NCBI GenBank assembly: GCA_964569425.1
Contig: CAZMVD010000015.1
Location: 1 to 55,057, forward strand
Direction of reading: 5' to 3'
DNA length: 55,057 bases
From: JACQXM01 sp964569425
Lineage (GTDB): Bacteria > Planctomycetota > Phycisphaerae > UBA1845
Position 1 is the stretch's first letter, and the number at the start of each line of letters is the position of its first letter. Positions 1-7,900 of the stretch are shown one piece after another. The notes beneath the pieces are model-generated. The model made no database searches. It was not told where the DNA came from and saw only the letters and a program-made list of their open reading frames with translations. A program made the translations under genes and the position numbers.

Positions 1-2
1 TA

Positions 3-36
3 GCACAAACGTGTTTCACGTGAAACAAGCTTGCGC
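3..36. other. parS: parS-like site A (extended)
   Basis: The perfect 16-bp palindrome TGTTTCACGTGAAACA lies at 12-27 and matches the canonical ParB-binding parS consensus. It is flanked at 3 bp by GCACAA on the left (3-8, one base off GCGCAA) and TTGCGC on the right (31-36). Positions 1-36 recur exactly at 29473-29508. ParB loading is established for this palindrome in other bacteria; use here is inferred. Confidence 0.85.
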
Positions 37-62
37 AACCCGCCCCCATTTCGGCCTTTCTC

Positions 63-87
63 GCGCAACCACGTTTCGCGCGAAACA
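63..87. other. parS-like site B (degenerate core)
   Basis: The core at 72-87 is CGTTTCGCGCGAAACA, three changes from site A but with the inner 14 bases still a perfect palindrome. The left arm GCGCAA (63-68) is at the standard 3-bp distance; the right arm is absent. It may be a weak ParB site or a decaying copy. Confidence 0.55.
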
Positions 88-130
88 ACGAATCCGTACC
101 GCGCGTGCCAACAAGCGGTCCTCAGCCGAC

Positions 131-155
131 GCGCAAGACCGTTTCACGTGAAACA
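131..155. other. parS: parS-like site C
   Basis: The core CGTTTCACGTGAAACA at 140-155 differs from the consensus only at the outermost base. The left arm GCGCAA is at 131-136 with a 3-bp gap. There is no right arm. Confidence 0.75.
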
Positions 156-201
156 TTCCCAAATTATCACCCTTTTCGTCCCCATCTACCCACTCACCCC
201 C

Positions 202-235
202 GCGCAAATCTGTTTCACGTGAAACACGCCTGCGC
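202..235. other. parS: parS-like site D (extended)
   Basis: A perfect core lies at 211-226. The left arm GCGCAA is at 202-207 and the right arm CTGCGC (one mismatch) at 230-235, both at 3 bp. Confidence 0.85.
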
Positions 236-283
236 AACCCGCCCCCTTTCGGCGTTTCGGCTGTCGGCGTTTCGGCGTTTCTC

Positions 284-317
284 GCGCAAACCCGTTTCAC
301 GTGAAACACATTTGCGC
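284..317. other. parS: parS-like site E (extended)
   Basis: The core CGTTTCACGTGAAACA is at 293-308, with perfect arms GCGCAA (284-289) and TTGCGC (312-317) at 3-bp gaps. It lies about 70 bp beyond the 3' end of the neighbouring minus-strand gene, so this whole cluster is non-coding. Confidence 0.8.
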
Positions 318-387
318 CCCCTCCCGCTGACTTGCCCCCACCCGTCCGACCAACATTCCACCCTTGTCGTGATCACATCCACCAGAC

Positions 388-1098
388 TCAATCGATCGTC
401 ACCTGAACGGGAACCACCGCGTGGTCGCAGCACGCGCCGCCGTCGGCCGATGGCCACGCCCGCCACATGGTCACCCCGCCCATCACAATCACCAGACACG
501 CCGCGAAGCGATAGATGTGCTTCCGCATCGCGTGGCCCATCCACACGCTGCCGCAGCCGATCCCCACCATCGCCGGCACCGTGCCCAGCCCGAAAGCGAA
601 CATCAGAAGCGCCCCATGACCCAGTTGCCCCGTCGCCACCGCCTGCGCCAGAAATGCATAAACCAGCCCGCACGGAAGAAACCCGTTCGCCAGCCCCGCC
701 AAAAAGAAGCCGCTCGTGGATCGGGCATTGAGAAAATGAGCAAACGCCGGCGCAAACAGCGCCCCCAGCCCCAACGCGGATACCCAGCGCACCCGGAGCA
801 ACCCCAATACCGAAGCGCCGATCACCACCATGACCACTCCCGCCAGCATCGAAAACGCCTGCTGCACCGTGACCAATGCGGTGTCGTACATCGCCAGCCG
901 CTGCCCCGCGAAACCCCCGGCCGCTCCGAGAAACGCATAGGTCGCCAGCCGCCCGCTGCTGTACACAAGCTGCCGCGCGAAACTCGGCCAGAAGGGCTGC
1001 CGCGTGGCCGCGATGGCCGCAGCGAATCCCCCGCACATCCCCACGCAATGCGCCGACCCCAATAGCCCCAGGGTGAATGTCGCCACTAGCGGTACCAT
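388..1098 (-). CDS. TauE/SafE-like (DsbD_2) membrane protein
   Basis: A 236-residue polytopic inner-membrane protein. It opens with a transmembrane segment carrying the motif HCVGMCGG, typical of the cytochrome-biogenesis/urease-accessory-like branch of the TauE/SafE superfamily (PF13386), often found near cbb3 oxidase assembly or copper-handling genes. A second conserved loop, NGFLPCGLVY, follows near the middle; the paired cysteines are what this family uses for metal or thiol chemistry. The chosen ATG at 1098 is preceded by a GGGAAG ribosome-binding site and puts the first membrane segment at the N-terminus; longer in-frame starts add a non-hydrophobic leader. The C-terminus has an extra CC pair. 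No oxidase genes are nearby, so the transported or matured substrate is unknown. Confidence 0.75.
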   Translation of the reverse strand: MVPLVATFTLGLLGSAHCVGMCGGFAAAIAATRQPFWPSFARQLVYSSGRLATYAFLGAAGGFAGQRLAMYDTALVTVQQAFSMLAGVVMVVIGASVLGLLRVRWVSALGLGALFAPAFAHFLNARSTSGFFLAGLANGFLPCGLVYAFLAQAVATGQLGHGALLMFAFGLGTVPAMVGIGCGSVWMGHAMRKHIYRFAACLVIVMGGVTMWRAWPSADGGACCDHAVVPVQVTID

Positions 1099-1410
1099 GC
1101 GTGAACTTCCCGGTGAAGAAATGCCCCCACGACAATGAAACAACTCTGGCCGCGCGACGCAATGTCGCGCCCTGGTGCACGTCGCCGGACCCCGCACGCA
1201 CTTCCGGCCCATCGACACCCGGATGTCGCTGCCGTTCGCCATGGTATGCGGCGTCGTCCATTCACCGCAAGGAGCGGCACCCTCCCGAAACTACGACCAC
1301 GCCGGCGATAACCCCTGCGAAACCGTGCCCCCCATCCATGCGACTTGCCCGCGCGCACCGGCCCGTTATCATGCCCGCATGGCCGATGGACGCCGCCGAA
1401 TCCTCCACGC
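1099..1410. other. Intergenic region between divergent genes
   Basis: 312 bp between the divergent membrane-protein and GT2 genes. Apart from the GT2 promoter candidate at 1345-1372, I see no gene or strong repeat. Confidence 0.5.
1345..1372 (+). promoter_or_regulatory. Candidate sigma-70 promoter for the GT2 gene
   Basis: TTGCCC (1345-1350), a 16-bp spacer, and TATCAT (1367-1372) predict a leader of about 30 nt before the ATG at 1411. The -35 box matches only 4 of 6. Confidence 0.4.
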
Positions 1411-2127
1411 ATGAAGCTCAGCGTCATCATTCCCGTGTTCAACGAGGCGAACACCCTCGAGGAACTGCTCGCCCGCGTGCTGGCCGTCGAGGTGAAGATG
1501 GACCGCCAGATCATCCTCGTGGACGACGCCTCTTCCGACGGCACACGCGAGATTTATCCGCGCATCCGACAGCGCTGGCCGGGAGTCGACATCCAGATCA
1601 AGCTCCAGCCCCACAACAAGGGGAAGGGTGCCGCCCTGCGCGAAGGCTTCCAGCTCGCCACCGGCGACATTCTGCTGATCCAGGATGCCGACCTCGAATA
1701 CAACCCGGAAGATTATCCCTACCTGCTCAAGCCCATTCTCGAAAACAAGGCCGACGTGGTGTACGGCTCGCGATTCCGCGGCGGCGCCGCCCACCGCGTG
1801 GACCGCTTCTGGCACATGGTCGGCAACCGGTTTGTCACTTTGCTTTCCAACATGTTTACCGACCTCAACCTCACCGATATGGAAACCTGCTACAAAGTCT
1901 TCCGCCGGGAAGTGCTCGACGGACTGACCCTTCGCTGCAACCGCTTCGATTTCGAACCGGAATTCACCGCCAAGATTTCCCGCCCCAGCAAGAAAGGCCG
2001 CCGCTGGCGAGTCTACGAAGTGGGCATCAGCTACGCCGGCCGCAGCCGCGATGAGGGAAAGAAAATCAGCATCTGGGACGGCTTCCCCGCCCTGTGGGCC
2101 ATCATCAAATATCGCTTCCGCGATTGA
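1411..2127 (+). CDS. Family 2 glycosyltransferase (dolichyl-phosphate-sugar synthase-like)
   Basis: A 238-residue soluble GT-A enzyme that starts directly with the nucleotide-sugar-binding strand (KLSVIIPVFNEANTL). The DD metal/nucleotide motif (LVDDASSDGT) is near residue 35, the DxD-like QDADLEYNP near residue 92, and the acceptor-side YGSRF motif near residue 112. This layout is typical of polyprenyl-phosphate mannose/glucose synthases (DPM1-like), which charge a lipid carrier for GT-C enzymes. It lacks the C-terminal membrane helices of GtrB-type members. The ATG at 1411 places the domain at residue 2. Its likely role is to supply lipid-linked sugar for envelope glycans; donor and acceptor cannot be read from the sequence. 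Confidence 0.88.
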   Translation: MKLSVIIPVFNEANTLEELLARVLAVEVKMDRQIILVDDASSDGTREIYPRIRQRWPGVDIQIKLQPHNKGKGAALREGFQLATGDILLIQDADLEYNPEDYPYLLKPILENKADVVYGSRFRGGAAHRVDRFWHMVGNRFVTLLSNMFTDLNLTDMETCYKVFRREVLDGLTLRCNRFDFEPEFTAKISRPSKKGRRWRVYEVGISYAGRSRDEGKKISIWDGFPALWAIIKYRFRD

Positions 2128-2231
2128 TTCCCCGTGACCGGCTTGCGACCCGCGACCGGCTTTTCAGCCGAACTGCCGCGCGGCATCGGCGACCTGCCGT
2201 TGAGAGCCAGCCCCGACCCGCCAATCGTTCG

Positions 2232-2259
2232 TTGACCCTACAACAGTGCGGTGGATAAT
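2232..2259 (+). promoter_or_regulatory. Sigma-70-type promoter giving a probable leaderless mRNA
   Basis: TTGACC (2232-2237), a 16-bp spacer and GATAAT (2254-2259). Only 7 nt separate the -10 box from the ATG at 2267, so transcription should start at or within a base or two of the start codon. The upstream in-frame GTG codons at 2246 and 2251 would then not be transcribed. Confidence 0.6.
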
Positions 2260-2266
2260 CGCTCTC

Positions 2267-2926
2267 ATGCCTCCCAGTCCGCAGGCTGATGACCCTTCAA
2301 ACGGCGATCCTGCGCGGATCGGCGACGACTTCCTGCTCCGCTCGGCGGCAGCCGGCGACGGCGCGGCGCTGGCCGAGCTGATGCGCCGATACGATCGTCT
2401 GGTGCGTTACACGGTCTTTCGCTTCAGCCGGACCCAGTGCACGCGTGATCCGCAATGGCTCGACGACGTCGCGTCCACGGCCTGGCACGGACTCATTCAC
2501 AACGCCCGAACGAACGCGAGCCTCCCTCGTTCCCTTTCCTCGCTGCTCGTGACCATCGCGCGCAACCAGTGCATTTCCGCGCTGCGCCGCAGGCGTCCGG
2601 AGTTCGCCGACGCTGCGTCCGGCGCACTACCGGCCGAGGAAGTGGAGGATGGCGCCGTTGACCCCTCGACCATCTTGCATCGATTGGAACTGCTGGCAGC
2701 GCTGCGTGAGTGCATCAACGACCTGGATCCCGAGGCCGCGCGGCTTGCCGTGCATCTTTCAGACATACTTGAAAACCGCTGGCAAACAGTCGGTCGAGCT
2801 TTGGGCGTAAGCGAATCCACCCTCCGTTCCCGCTGGCCGAAGGTTATCGGAGCCCTTCGCGCCTGTTTGCGCCGCAAGCACCCCGAATTTTTCGCGCCGG
2901 ACGGTATTGGAAGCGACCTTCCTTAA
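2267..2926 (+). CDS. ECF-type RNA polymerase sigma factor
   Basis: A 219-residue sigma-70-family protein with regions 2 and 4 only. Region 2 spans about residues 25-110 (ALAELMRRYDRLVRYTVFRF, then DDVASTAWHGL, the core-binding helix). Region 4 is at the C-terminus (WQTVGRALGVSESTLRSRW), a helix-turn-helix for the -35 element. The acidic linker (residues 120-140) is longer than usual. The ATG at 2267 is preferred because the promoter -10 box ends 7 nt upstream. It lies 43 bp upstream of a small membrane protein on the same strand, the usual position for a cognate anti-sigma factor. Expected role: transcription in response to an envelope signal. Confidence 0.85.
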   Translation: MPPSPQADDPSNGDPARIGDDFLLRSAAAGDGAALAELMRRYDRLVRYTVFRFSRTQCTRDPQWLDDVASTAWHGLIHNARTNASLPRSLSSLLVTIARNQCISALRRRRPEFADAASGALPAEEVEDGAVDPSTILHRLELLAALRECINDLDPEAARLAVHLSDILENRWQTVGRALGVSESTLRSRWPKVIGALRACLRRKHPEFFAPDGIGSDLP

Positions 2927-2969
2927 TGAGAGCCGGTTCACCCGGCCGTTGAACGAGTGTGGTTGCGCC

Positions 2970-3410
2970 ATGATTGAGCATCAGCATAAGCCCGACCGTT
3001 TCGATGAGTTGCTCGCCGAATTCGCGGCCGCAAAGCAATCGGGCGTATTCGGCACAACCCCCACAACCGGGATAACTCACGGCGTGGCCGTTGTGGAAAC
3101 TGCGCCGCAACCATGGTGGTTGGCGCCGCGCCGACTGGTGCCCATCGCCGCGGCCGCAGTCGTGGCTTTCACCGTGTGGGGTTGGCTGATTCAGCGGGAG
3201 CTGGGCGCAGTTCGGGAGCGCGCCCGGCTGGGGAATGTCTCCACGCTGGTGGCAGACGGCGGCTGTGACGCCGCGTTCCTGAATTGCTTCGGCGGTTCGG
3301 CCAACGGAACGCGCCATTGCACCGCCTTCGACTTCGACCAGGACGGCGACGTCGACCTCGCCGATTACGGCGTCCACCAGCTCACCTGCAACCGCGTGGC
3401 ATCACGCTGA
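2970..3410 (+). CDS. Single-pass membrane protein with dockerin-like tail, putative anti-sigma factor
   Basis: 146 residues. Residues 1-50 are predicted cytoplasmic and polar (DRFDELLAEFAAAKQ). One transmembrane helix lies around residues 53-72 (LVPIAAAAVVAFTVWGWLI). The exterior part ends in a planctomycete dockerin-like motif: FLNCFGG, then FDFDQDGDVDLADYG, a calcium-loop D-x-D-x-D-G-x-x-D. There is no HxxxCxxC zinc anti-sigma motif, so the anti-sigma role is inferred from position behind the sigma gene and from topology. Four cysteines in the exterior part could form disulfides. If the calcium loop binds ligand or a cohesin partner, this would be a surface sensor controlling the sigma factor. 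It could instead be an unrelated small envelope protein. Confidence 0.6.
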   Translation: MIEHQHKPDRFDELLAEFAAAKQSGVFGTTPTTGITHGVAVVETAPQPWWLAPRRLVPIAAAAVVAFTVWGWLIQRELGAVRERARLGNVSTLVADGGCDAAFLNCFGGSANGTRHCTAFDFDQDGDVDLADYGVHQLTCNRVASR

Positions 3411-3477
3411 CCTGCGGTCATTCCGTATTGCGTACCTACTGACATAGATCCCAGCGCGCGCCAATCCACTGCGCGGT

Positions 3478-4743
3478 CTACGCCGGCACGGTGAGTTCGA
3501 CGACCGGATTGGGACCGGTCGAAACCGGCGGTGTCAAGGGACTGTCATAGTTCACCGACCACGGTTCCCCCTCGACGCGCCAGGTGCGCTCATCGCGCAG
3601 CACATGGCGGTAGAGCGTATCGCGCTCCACCGGCGTGCAGCCGGCCTCGACGATCAGCCGCTTCAGCCGATCTACCGACAGCTCCTGGTGTGTGGTGCCG
3701 TCGCCTTCGCGCTTGGTGATGTCGTAATACACCACCGTGCCGTCCACGTCGTCCACTCCCCAGTTGAGCGACACCTGCGCGACCTTGGGCGTCTGCATGA
3801 TCCAGAACGCCTTCACGTGTGGAATGTGGGTGCACACCAGCCGGGCGATCGCCAGCGTACGCAGGTCGGTGAGCCCGTCCGGCCCCGGCAGATGGGCCAA
3901 CGCGCTGCCGTCGGGAATGAATGACAGCGGGATGACACAGTTGAAGTGCGCCGCCCGCGAACGCAGGCTCTCCGCCTGATGCTCGCGCAGCTTGATGAGG
4001 TGGCGGATACGCTCCTCGGCCGTTTCCACGTGGCCGTAGAGCATGGTGGCGTTGGTGAAGATGCCCAGCTCGTGCGCCGTGCGGTGCACCTCGAACCACT
4101 CTGCTTCGCCCACCTTGTTCTGGAACGCCTCGTCGTGCACGCGGTCGTCGAAAATTTCCGCCCCGCCGCCGGGCAGGCTGCCCAGCCCCGCGGCCCGCAG
4201 CCGCGTGAGCACCTCCGCAATCGTCAGCCGCGGGCGCGCGATGCGCGTGAAGTGGATGATCTCGATCGCGGTGAACGCCTTGATGTGCAGGTGCGGGCAC
4301 GCCTCGCGGATGCCGCGGCACATGTCCTCGTAAAACTCGAACGGCAGCTTCGGGTGCAGCCCGCCGACGATGTGCACCTCCGTAGCGCCCCGCGCATACG
4401 CCTCCTGCGCCCGCGCGACGATCTCCTCCACCGAATACTCATACCCGCCGTCCTCAGTCGCCGCGCCACCGGGCATTGTCGCTGTCCGGCCCCTGGCATA
4501 CGGCCGGTAGAACGAACAGAACTTGCACCGCAGCACGCAGTAGTTCGTGTAGTTGATGTGCCGGTTTACGTTGAAATAGGCGTTCCGGCCGTGCAGCCGC
4601 TCGCGAACGGTGTTAGCCAGCTCGCCCAGCGTGAAGATGTCCGGCGACATGTAGAGTCGCAGAGCGTCATCCAGTGACAACTCCACGCCACCGTGCACCT
4701 TCTCGTGGATATCTTGCATCTGCCCGACAGCGGAAAGGTTCAT
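3478..4743 (-). CDS. mqnE: Aminodeoxyfutalosine synthase (radical SAM), MqnE
   Basis: A 421-residue radical SAM enzyme of the futalosine menaquinone route. It joins the enolpyruvyl ether of chorismate-derived 3-(1-carboxyvinyloxy)benzoate to the SAM 5'-deoxyadenosyl group, making aminodeoxyfutalosine. Visible features are the [4Fe-4S] motif CVLRCKFCSFY (CxxxCxxC), HIVGGLHP, and the family signature LGSLPGGGAEIF, followed by HRTAHELGIFTNATMLYGHVET in shorter conserved blocks. Length fits the family. The ATG at 4743 sits 6 nt from a TACAAT -10 box, which favours it over an upstream GTG at 4779. No other mqn gene is in the window, so the pathway is dispersed. It implies menaquinone-based respiration. 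Confidence 0.93.
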   Translation of the reverse strand: MNLSAVGQMQDIHEKVHGGVELSLDDALRLYMSPDIFTLGELANTVRERLHGRNAYFNVNRHINYTNYCVLRCKFCSFYRPYARGRTATMPGGAATEDGGYEYSVEEIVARAQEAYARGATEVHIVGGLHPKLPFEFYEDMCRGIREACPHLHIKAFTAIEIIHFTRIARPRLTIAEVLTRLRAAGLGSLPGGGAEIFDDRVHDEAFQNKVGEAEWFEVHRTAHELGIFTNATMLYGHVETAEERIRHLIKLREHQAESLRSRAAHFNCVIPLSFIPDGSALAHLPGPDGLTDLRTLAIARLVCTHIPHVKAFWIMQTPKVAQVSLNWGVDDVDGTVVYYDITKREGDGTTHQELSVDRLKRLIVEAGCTPVERDTLYRHVLRDERTWRVEGEPWSVNYDSPLTPPVSTGPNPVVELTVPA

Positions 4744-4749
4744 GCCGGC

Positions 4750-4778
4750 ATTGTACGCTTCGTGGGACCACCTGCCCA
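4750..4778 (-). promoter_or_regulatory. Candidate promoter of mqnE, leaderless arrangement
   Basis: Reading the minus strand: TGGGCA (4778-4773), 17-bp spacer, TACAAT (4755-4750). Six nucleotides then lead to the ATG, so the mRNA would start at about the A of the start codon. The -10 is good (5 of 6), the -35 mediocre (4 of 6). Confidence 0.45.
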
Positions 4779-4826
4779 CCGGTCATTCCGCCTTTCGGGC
4801 GGCATTGGCAGTAGAGTATTCGCACA

Positions 4827-4877
4827 GTGTTCCCAAGAACACCGCGGGCAGAGCCGTTTCAACGGTTCCGCCCGCGG
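4827..4877 (-). terminator. Tandem hairpins 3' of the cysteine-rich gene
   Basis: A long stem pairs 4842-4858 with 4861-4877 (CCGCGGGC/GCCCGCGG, then GAGCCGTT/AACGGTTC with one wobble pair and one A-C mismatch). Next to it is a small hairpin GTGTTC-CCAA-GAACAC (4827-4842). The two share one base and lie 30-80 nt beyond the stop at 4907. No clear U-tract follows, so they may be mRNA-stabilising rather than a classical terminator. Confidence 0.4.
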
Positions 4878-4906
4878 CAACTACGATCATGCTAAACCTT
4901 CTTGGA

Positions 4907-7900
4907 TCACGGACAGGGCAGACTGCACTGGTGATCCGGCGGCAGCAGCGAAATAAACTGTGCGTACGACCTGCCCTGGAACCCCAGCACGATCTGGGCA
5001 ATATCGCCAAAGTTCACGGCCACCGGGCTGATCGGCGGATCGCACCCGCGAACCTGCGCGGTCACGTCAACCGAGGCCTTGGTCGAGCCGCCCGGCGGCG
5101 AACCGCCCGGCATGTGATACTGCCCCTGGAATGCCAGCACCGCGACCTGAATATCCGTCACGTTCACAATGCCGTTGTCGTCGGAATCGCACCAGCGGTC
5201 CATGACCGCTTCGGAACCCGCCCCGAGTACCCCGCCGCACTCCGCCGCCACGGTGTACCGCGTATCGCTGAACGAGGTAGGACCGGTTCGATCCGACGGG
5301 GTGATATCCTCCCCGGTAACGTACAACGCGGCCGGCAGAGTCGGATCGGAGAAGCTTCCCGTCCACTGGGCCGGAGTCAACTCCGCCGCATCCAGCGGGT
5401 TGTCGACCAGCTTGGCCAGGCGGCTGTCCATCACGCCGTTGCCGTCCATGTCCGCATCCACCGGCATGCCCACGTACTTGCCGAGGCATGGCCAGGTCGA
5501 TGAGGTCACAAAGAGCTTCATCGGGTTGCTGCCCCCAATGGGCTGCGGATTGACCTTGAGATACCTTGGTCCGGCCGAGACCACCGTCGGCGGCGGGCAC
5601 GATCCGTCCACGCAACCCACGAATTGGAGACATATTTCCGTCGGCCCGCACAGATTGTCGTTGGGAATGCCATTACAACGGCGCTGTGCCTCGTCGCAGA
5701 AGTCGTTTTCTGTGCAGGCAATACCATCGCTAGAGCAATCGGGCGGCGTGCCGGATTGGCATCCCAGCCCCACGTTGCACACCTCCACGCCATCGCAGTA
5801 GACGTTGTTGTTGCAGATGCTGTCCACGGGCGTATGTTCGCACGAATCGTTGGTTTCGTTGCACGCATCAATGGTGCACGGGATGCCGTCGTTGCAGGTG
5901 TTGGGCACGCCGCCGCCGCAGAAGCCCAGATTGCAGGTCTCCCCGAGCGTGCAGAACAATCCGTCGTTGCACACCGTGCCCGCAGGCTTGTTGGGATGCG
6001 TGCATGTTCCCGCCCCATTGCACACGTCGTTGGTGCATTGGTTGCCGTCGTCGGTGCACGCGGTACCCGCGGGCTTGGGATTGGCGCTGCACACGCCGTT
6101 CATGCAAACGTCCGGCTGGTCGCACTCGCTTTGCGGCGTCTGATTGCCGCAGGCGGTCCCGTTCCCGACATTGGTGTACTCACAGTAATTGGTGCTCAGA
6201 TTGCACACTTCCGTGGTACACGGATTGTTGTCAAAGCACTGGGCATTGTTGGTGCATTGAATCCGAACCAGCGCCGGCGTCAGCGTTCCGGTGACATCCT
6301 CTCCGGCCCCCGTAATGGCACGGGTGTAGGTTCCGCCGGGGCTTACGCACCGCGTCGGTGTTACTAAAATGCCCGTAGCCGACGTGGCTAACTGCGCGGT
6401 AAACCGGAGCGTGGTCACGTGCAGTGGCGTCGCCGCCGAAACGGGCGCCACCGGCAACCCGGGACCGATCTGCGCTACGTAATGGGCATCGCCGTCAAAG
6501 AAATCGTCGTTCAAACCGTCTGGATCAAAGTTCGAAAGGAATCCGGAAGCGAACCAATCATACGTTCCTGCCGGACAGTTCAGCGGGTCGCTGGGGTGAT
6601 TCGTACACGGGTCCACAAACCCTGGCGACTGCAGCGCCAGGCGAACCGGATCCCACAGAACCGACCCCTCAACGACCGAAACCCCGGAGGAGCCGCTGGT
6701 GCGCTTGGCAAAGTAACGAATGCTGACGGTCTGGCCGATGCTGTACGGTGTCGTCTGGTTGGGTGACAACTCCAGGTTGATCGGTCCCGGATTGGGCGGC
6801 GGCGATCCCACACACGCACCGCCGACACAAGAATCGTTTACGGTACATCCGTCGCCGTCACTGCAGGACTGCAACGTGAAGCAGAAGTTGCTCGGGCCGC
6901 ATTGGAACTTGGCCGGGTCGGGACAGGGGTTGCTCTGGCTGCACGCCACTTGCTCGACGGGTTTGGGCTCGCACTGGCCGCTCGCCGCATTGCAGACGTC
7001 GATCGTGCAGATTCCCATCTGCGGGCAACTGACCGGCGTTCCGGCAATACACTGTCCGGTTGTCGTGTTACAGGTCTCAATGCCGTTGCAGGAGTTTCCG
7101 TCGTTGCAATGCGCGTTGATCAGACACTCCACGCACTCGTTGATCTGCGGGTTGCAGAACTCGCCCGGCGGGCAGTGCGAACTGTCCAGACATTCGACGC
7201 AAACATCGTTAGCCTCGTCGCAAACGGTGAGGCCGGGGGGGCAAAGGGCTTGCGGTGGATCGGCCGGCAGGCAGGTGCCGAACGTACTGCACACTTCGTC
7301 GCCGTTGCAGAAGAGTCCGTCTGCCAGAATGCACTGTGCGTGGTCGCGAATGGTCAAGCAAGTGTGAGTACTGGGCGAGCAAATGAAACGAAGACAACCG
7401 GTATCGGTACCGCACTGATGACAAAAGCCGTTTTCGCAAGGCTTCCCCGGCGGGCAATCCGCTCCCCCTTGACACGGCTTGGGCTCGGGCAGGCAGCCCC
7501 AGCATGCGTACCCTGCGGTACAGAAGCCGCCCACGCACGTCGAACCGGGGACAGAATCACAGTCTCCAATCTTGTTGCATTGTGCCGGCTCGATGCAGAA
7601 TTGGGTGTCGGAACATGCGCGTCCCGGTTCGATACACTTTCCGGCTTGGCACGTTCCCGAACCCGTGGTGCAAATCAAACTATCAGTACACGGCGTGTTG
7701 TTGGGCAGCGGATTGGTCCCCACACATACGCCATTCTGGCATGAGCTGGCCTGCGTGCAGGAATCGCCATCGTCACAGAAGGCTCCGTTTCCGATATCGT
7801 TCGGCAGGCAGTTCCCGAAGCCATCGCAGGTGTCCGGATTGGTGCAATCGTTCTGCACCTGGCTTCCGCAGGCGGCGCCGATTCCCTTGTTCGTGTGCGT

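Larger units (their letters stand above)
28..292. repeat. Duplicated parS spacer units
   Basis: The spacer between sites A and B (28-71) and the one between D and E (227-292) are homologous. Both run TGCGCAACCCGCCCCC, then TTTCGGC, then TTTCTCGCGCAA. The D-E copy is lengthened by tandem copies of a TTTCGGCG-like octamer (251-280). The cluster therefore seems to have grown by duplication of a two-site unit. Centre-to-centre distances from A to E are 60, 68, 71 and 82 bp. Confidence 0.65.

Noticed and set aside
1..317. CRISPR array, since similar short repeats occur at 60-80-bp distance
   Set aside because: The repeated part is a 16-bp palindrome equal to parS, spacing is irregular, spacers are partly homologous and no cas gene is near.
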